Below are positions 60,530 through 64,000 of a stretch of DNA of 64,000 nucleotides, piece after piece. The notes under the pieces are model-generated. The model was not told the origin of the DNA. It saw only the letters and a list, made by a program, of their open reading frames with translations, and made no database searches. How positions within the stretch are numbered: the stretch's first letter is position 1; every line of letters begins with the position of its first letter. The position numbers and the translations under genes were made by a program. The DNA is from Aptenodytes patagonicus (Eukaryota > Chordata > Aves > Sphenisciformes > Spheniscidae), in NCBI RefSeq assembly GCF_965638725.1, contig NC_134953.1, forward strand, positions 42,678,454-42,742,453, in the 5' to 3' direction.

Positions 60530-63500
60530 CTGTAAGTGAAAAAGAGAATTAATGAATTATTACTGCAACTGTTAGCAGTGGTCCATATTTAAAGCAAAGT
60601 CTCTCTTTCCCTCTTTTACTAAATTCTACTAAACTTATTCAGAACAATTCTGACTTCTTGAGCATTTTGCAATTAGATGGTAGCAAACCCCAGCTTTGTA
60701 CAGACTGGTCCCTCTCTCTGCATAAATCAAAAGCATGCTCCAGCAAGTCTGCAACACACTTTCACTTCACTTTGTTACCTCCTACTTAGCCAGCAAAAGG
60801 AAAACATTTTTGAACAGGAATGTAGCTGCAACTATCAGAAAGAGGGAGTCTAGCACAATGAAGGGAAGGCAACAAGGACAGCAGACGACACCTGCAAGCA
60901 GCAGAGCAGACACAAACTGCAGACGCACCGCAGCTCTTCTAGGCAGCAAATACATTTTAAATAGAAAAGCCCTTAGTTTAAGTTCATGCATTTACTAACT
61001 CCAGCAGGAACCTGACAAGGCCCCTGTTAGAAAGGAAGAAACAAAGCATGTAACAGACTTTAATTCACATTCCCTACACCAATGTCATGTTGCAAACAGC
61101 TCTCCAGTAACACCACAACCATGCACATGCGCCTAGGCATGTGCACTGTCAAGAAGCTCCAGACACCTCATCGGAAGAAGCCTGCAGGCAGTTTCCTCCG
61201 CAAGGGATCACGTGCTGCCGGACTGGCAGAGAAAAGAGGGAATCAGAGGTAGGGGCTGATCTCAGCCTCTGCTCTTACTGACATGGCTTTCAGCAGGTCA
61301 TGCCCACCCCTGGGTACCTGTGGCACCAGAGAAAAGCACAAACTCTACAGTGAAGAAAAAAAAAACCCCAACTTTATTTTCAACAGCTCATAAGTCTCTC
61401 GAGAGTGTATTTTTAAAGCACTCTTGCAATTTTTTCCTCAGGGCAAAGACAAATCACAAACGAGAAGCTTTAGCTGAAACTAAAGCAGCTAATCCCCAGA
61501 AACAGACCTCACACATTTCCAAACTTAGTCTCTGTGGTGTTTTAACTCAAACATATCCCCCATGACAAACTGTTTCTTATTTTGCAGATCTTAACCTCTT
61601 GCAGTTGAAAGCTAAGTCTGCAGAAAGGTCACCTGAACTTGCCCGTGTCTGTGCTCTTTTAGAAAAGGCCTCCCAGGCACAGTCTGCGTTCACTCTGCAA
61701 ACCTGCCTGCTTCATGGCAAGCTATGAGCTAAAAACATTGGTGATGGACTGAACTTGCCTGCTGGAAGGGACAAGCCAGCAGAAAAGATATTTGTGGCTA
61801 AAGAGAGACTTATTTCCCAGTGAGATACTACTAAGAGTATTACTCTCTTTTTCACTCAAGATTTCTCTTTAGGCCATGGTCATTCTTGCTGGCTCTCTCT
61901 TAAGAATGGTTACTATTATTTTTAAATGAGAGGCTTATGGATCTTTTATAGGTATGTCAGGCTACATAAGCAGTTATAATGGCATGGTGTATGTGTTTTT
62001 CTCCATCTCATCTGTTCTGCACTCTAACTGTCCCACCACATCCAATAAAATGACCATTTATCATTGCAAGTGACGTCCAACAGCATTCCTCATGATCTTC
62101 TGAACTTGCTTTCATCCTCGTGATTTGTTCCAGTCACCTTATGACATCTCCACCAGGACAGAGAAACCCAGCTACCATCTTGAGGCATCTTCTATATATC
62201 CTGGTGAGGAACCAAAGCAGAGCATGTGGGCTTCTTCCACCAGAATGTCCTCCACTGCACATCCTTATGTTGGGGTCCTTTTGGCATTTCAATTTTATGG
62301 GGATTTTAGAAGGAAAAAGAGAGCACCTAAGACAATATGCCTCCTACACAGGACTCATCCACAGCCCCTCATCCTCTCACATGCAAGAAAGGCTGGCACC
62401 TCAGACCAGAGAGGACTGCCTGCTGCCCATCTGACTCAACCAACACTACCCACAGCAACCCTGCCAAGGATCTCAACCAGCATGGGTCAACAGGGTGGGG
62501 CACAAGTGAATTGTATCTGTCCTGTTGGTCAGGTAATGGCTTTGAGGAAACAGGTGCCACTCAGAGCCCAAATATGCTGGCCACCTATTTCCCCACTGAG
62601 GGCTTAAGGTTAAGCCAAGCCTACAAAGCACTTACACTGTGTTTTCCTTCCATCCATCCATCCAGCTGCTGGAGCCATCATCATTTCACATTGTGCAGTG
62701 GGGATGGCTGTCTGGACCTTGCTGCTGTAAACCCAGGAGCCAAACTGAACTGTAACACTTTGATCTTAAAGTGAGCAACTCAGACAAGACCTCCTCTCAA
62801 ACAGCCTGGTCCAGAAGATGTTAGTAAACTCCTGGGGTGCAGAAGATACTGTCCTTGGCAGTTTCGGGACAGTTGCTCTGGCAGAGCATCATGCACTGAT
62901 TTGGGGCCACTCACACACCTTGTTGACCTGGAACTGCCCTTTGACACCTACGCTGGCTCAGACAGTCCTCTTTCCATTTTAACAAGCCACTATCACTCTC
63001 AAAACATCCTCGTTTGCCAAAGCCTGCTTCTAGCCAGATGCAAGGCAGGGTGACTCCTGCGGGGAGATTTCCAGTGCTTGCAACTCTCCACCGCAGTTTC
63101 CACAGCCATTCTAACACTGGCATTTGCAGCCTCTGTAGGTGCTACTCGCACCCCCGAGGTCCTTGCTGCAAAGCTGCTCATGAGGCTGGTCAGGCAGAGC
63201 AGCACTGAGTTGAGCAGGCTCTCTGGTCAGGGAGGGAGGAACAAGAAGAAATCCATAGGAGGTCTGAAAGGAGGATCGACACATAGACTATGTGCACCTG
63301 GGAGAAGTTTAAGCATAATTAGGCAACAATAGTGCCTAATTTTACAGGACAAGGTGAAAGTGTACAGAGGACTAACATACACTAGCAGGCATTTCAGTAG
63401 ACCTTGGAAAGCCTCATACACTTCAGGATTTTAGCTTATGCCGGGCCAGAAGACAAGGGAAAAACTGAAGGACATTGCCATATAAAAAGGGGCTGTAAAA

Positions 63501-64000
63501 AAACGCAAAGGTTTTATGCTTATTGCTAGAGCTGACCAGAAACAAGACCAGACCAGGTTAGGCAATCAGAGCATGTAAAGATTGGGCTTAAAGGTCAGAT
63601 CTGGCCTGTCTAGAGATAGAGGGATTAATGCGATACATCCACTTGCAATATTCATGACACATTTTTCCACGTGACTGGCTAACAAACAGGGATCTGTCCC
63701 AGAACAGCATTCCTCCAGTGCTCCGTTTGTGTTCCTGCCAACGATCTGCAGCACGAGCACAAGACAACTCTTGCACCTTTGCAAATAAATACCTAATGCT
63801 TGAGCAGAATTACTGCTTAGCATCCTGACTATTTACTGTTTCTTGGCATTGTAAAAACCTGTACAATATTTAGCATGATTCTTTCCAGTTAAATTTATAA
63901 GAAAAATGCTACTTACCTAATTCTCTCATGCAATATTTGCATGACACCATTTTCAACCCATTTATTGTATTCCGCAATTAATATACTCATGAGTATATTA
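60530..64000 (-). other. ERLIN1 upstream intron sequence to window edge
   Basis: The N-terminal erlin-1 sequence (anchor and the TLQTDEVKN-type segment) does not appear in this 3.5 kb on either strand, so it should lie beyond 64000. A CCAT run lies at about 62650-62663 and a 22-bp palindrome at 63979-64000. A possible unassigned exon is at 63917-64000. Confidence 0.55.
63979..64000. repeat. perfect 22-bp palindrome at the window edge
   Basis: Each 11-base arm reads TAATATACTCA and the second arm is its exact reverse complement, with no spacer. It could be the centre of a longer inverted repeat cut off by the window edge. Confidence 0.85.

Overview
This is a stretch of vertebrate nuclear genome, almost certainly from a bird. 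The genes are split into many short exons with GT/AG junctions. The recognisable repeats are nearly all CR1 LINEs, the dominant avian retrotransposon, ending in the typical ATTCTATGA-type 3' tails. No Alu, B1/B2 or L1 sequence is visible. I cannot name the species.

Three protein-coding genes are present. (1) 116-26422 (+): the 3' part (11 coding exons, about 555 codons) of TUBGCP2, gamma-tubulin complex component 2. The 5' exons lie to the left of the window. Its last intron (15986-26316) is about 10.3 kb and carries a nearly complete but dead antisense CR1 element (18721 to about 22450). The transcript ends at an AATAAA at 26683-26688. (2) 30464-45250 (+): a complete ADAM8 gene in 22 coding exons. 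The CDS sums to 2559 nt, 852 residues, in one consistent frame. It encodes signal peptide, prodomain, active-site-intact metalloprotease, disintegrin, cysteine-rich, EGF-like, transmembrane and proline-rich cytoplasmic parts. It starts in a GC-rich, TATA-less CpG island and ends at an AATAAA at 45952-45957. (3) 60529-50304 (-): the C-terminal eight coding exons (about 267 residues) of ERLIN1, an ER lipid-raft SPFH/prohibitin-domain protein. The first roughly 80 residues are not in the window. Its 3' UTR probably runs to a polyadenylation signal at 46791-46796, tail to tail with ADAM8.

Layout: 1-26.7 kb TUBGCP2 and its introns; 26.7-30.46 kb intergenic DNA with a CR1 fragment and a C-rich degenerate tandem repeat next to the ADAM8 CpG island; 30.46-45.98 kb ADAM8; about 0.8 kb intergenic; 46.8-64 kb ERLIN1. 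CR1 fragments of several ages and both orientations sit in introns and spacers.

The three genes do not form a pathway: microtubule nucleation, a cell-surface sheddase/adhesion protein, and ER-associated degradation. TUBGCP2 next to ADAM8 matches the human 10q26.3 order. ERLIN1 next to ADAM8 does not match human (10q24), so a chromosomal breakpoint separates the lineages here. I did not find a convincing novel system. The best loose ends are unexplained open or transposon-like blocks in the TUBGCP2 introns and a perfect 22-bp palindrome beside a possible exon at the right edge.
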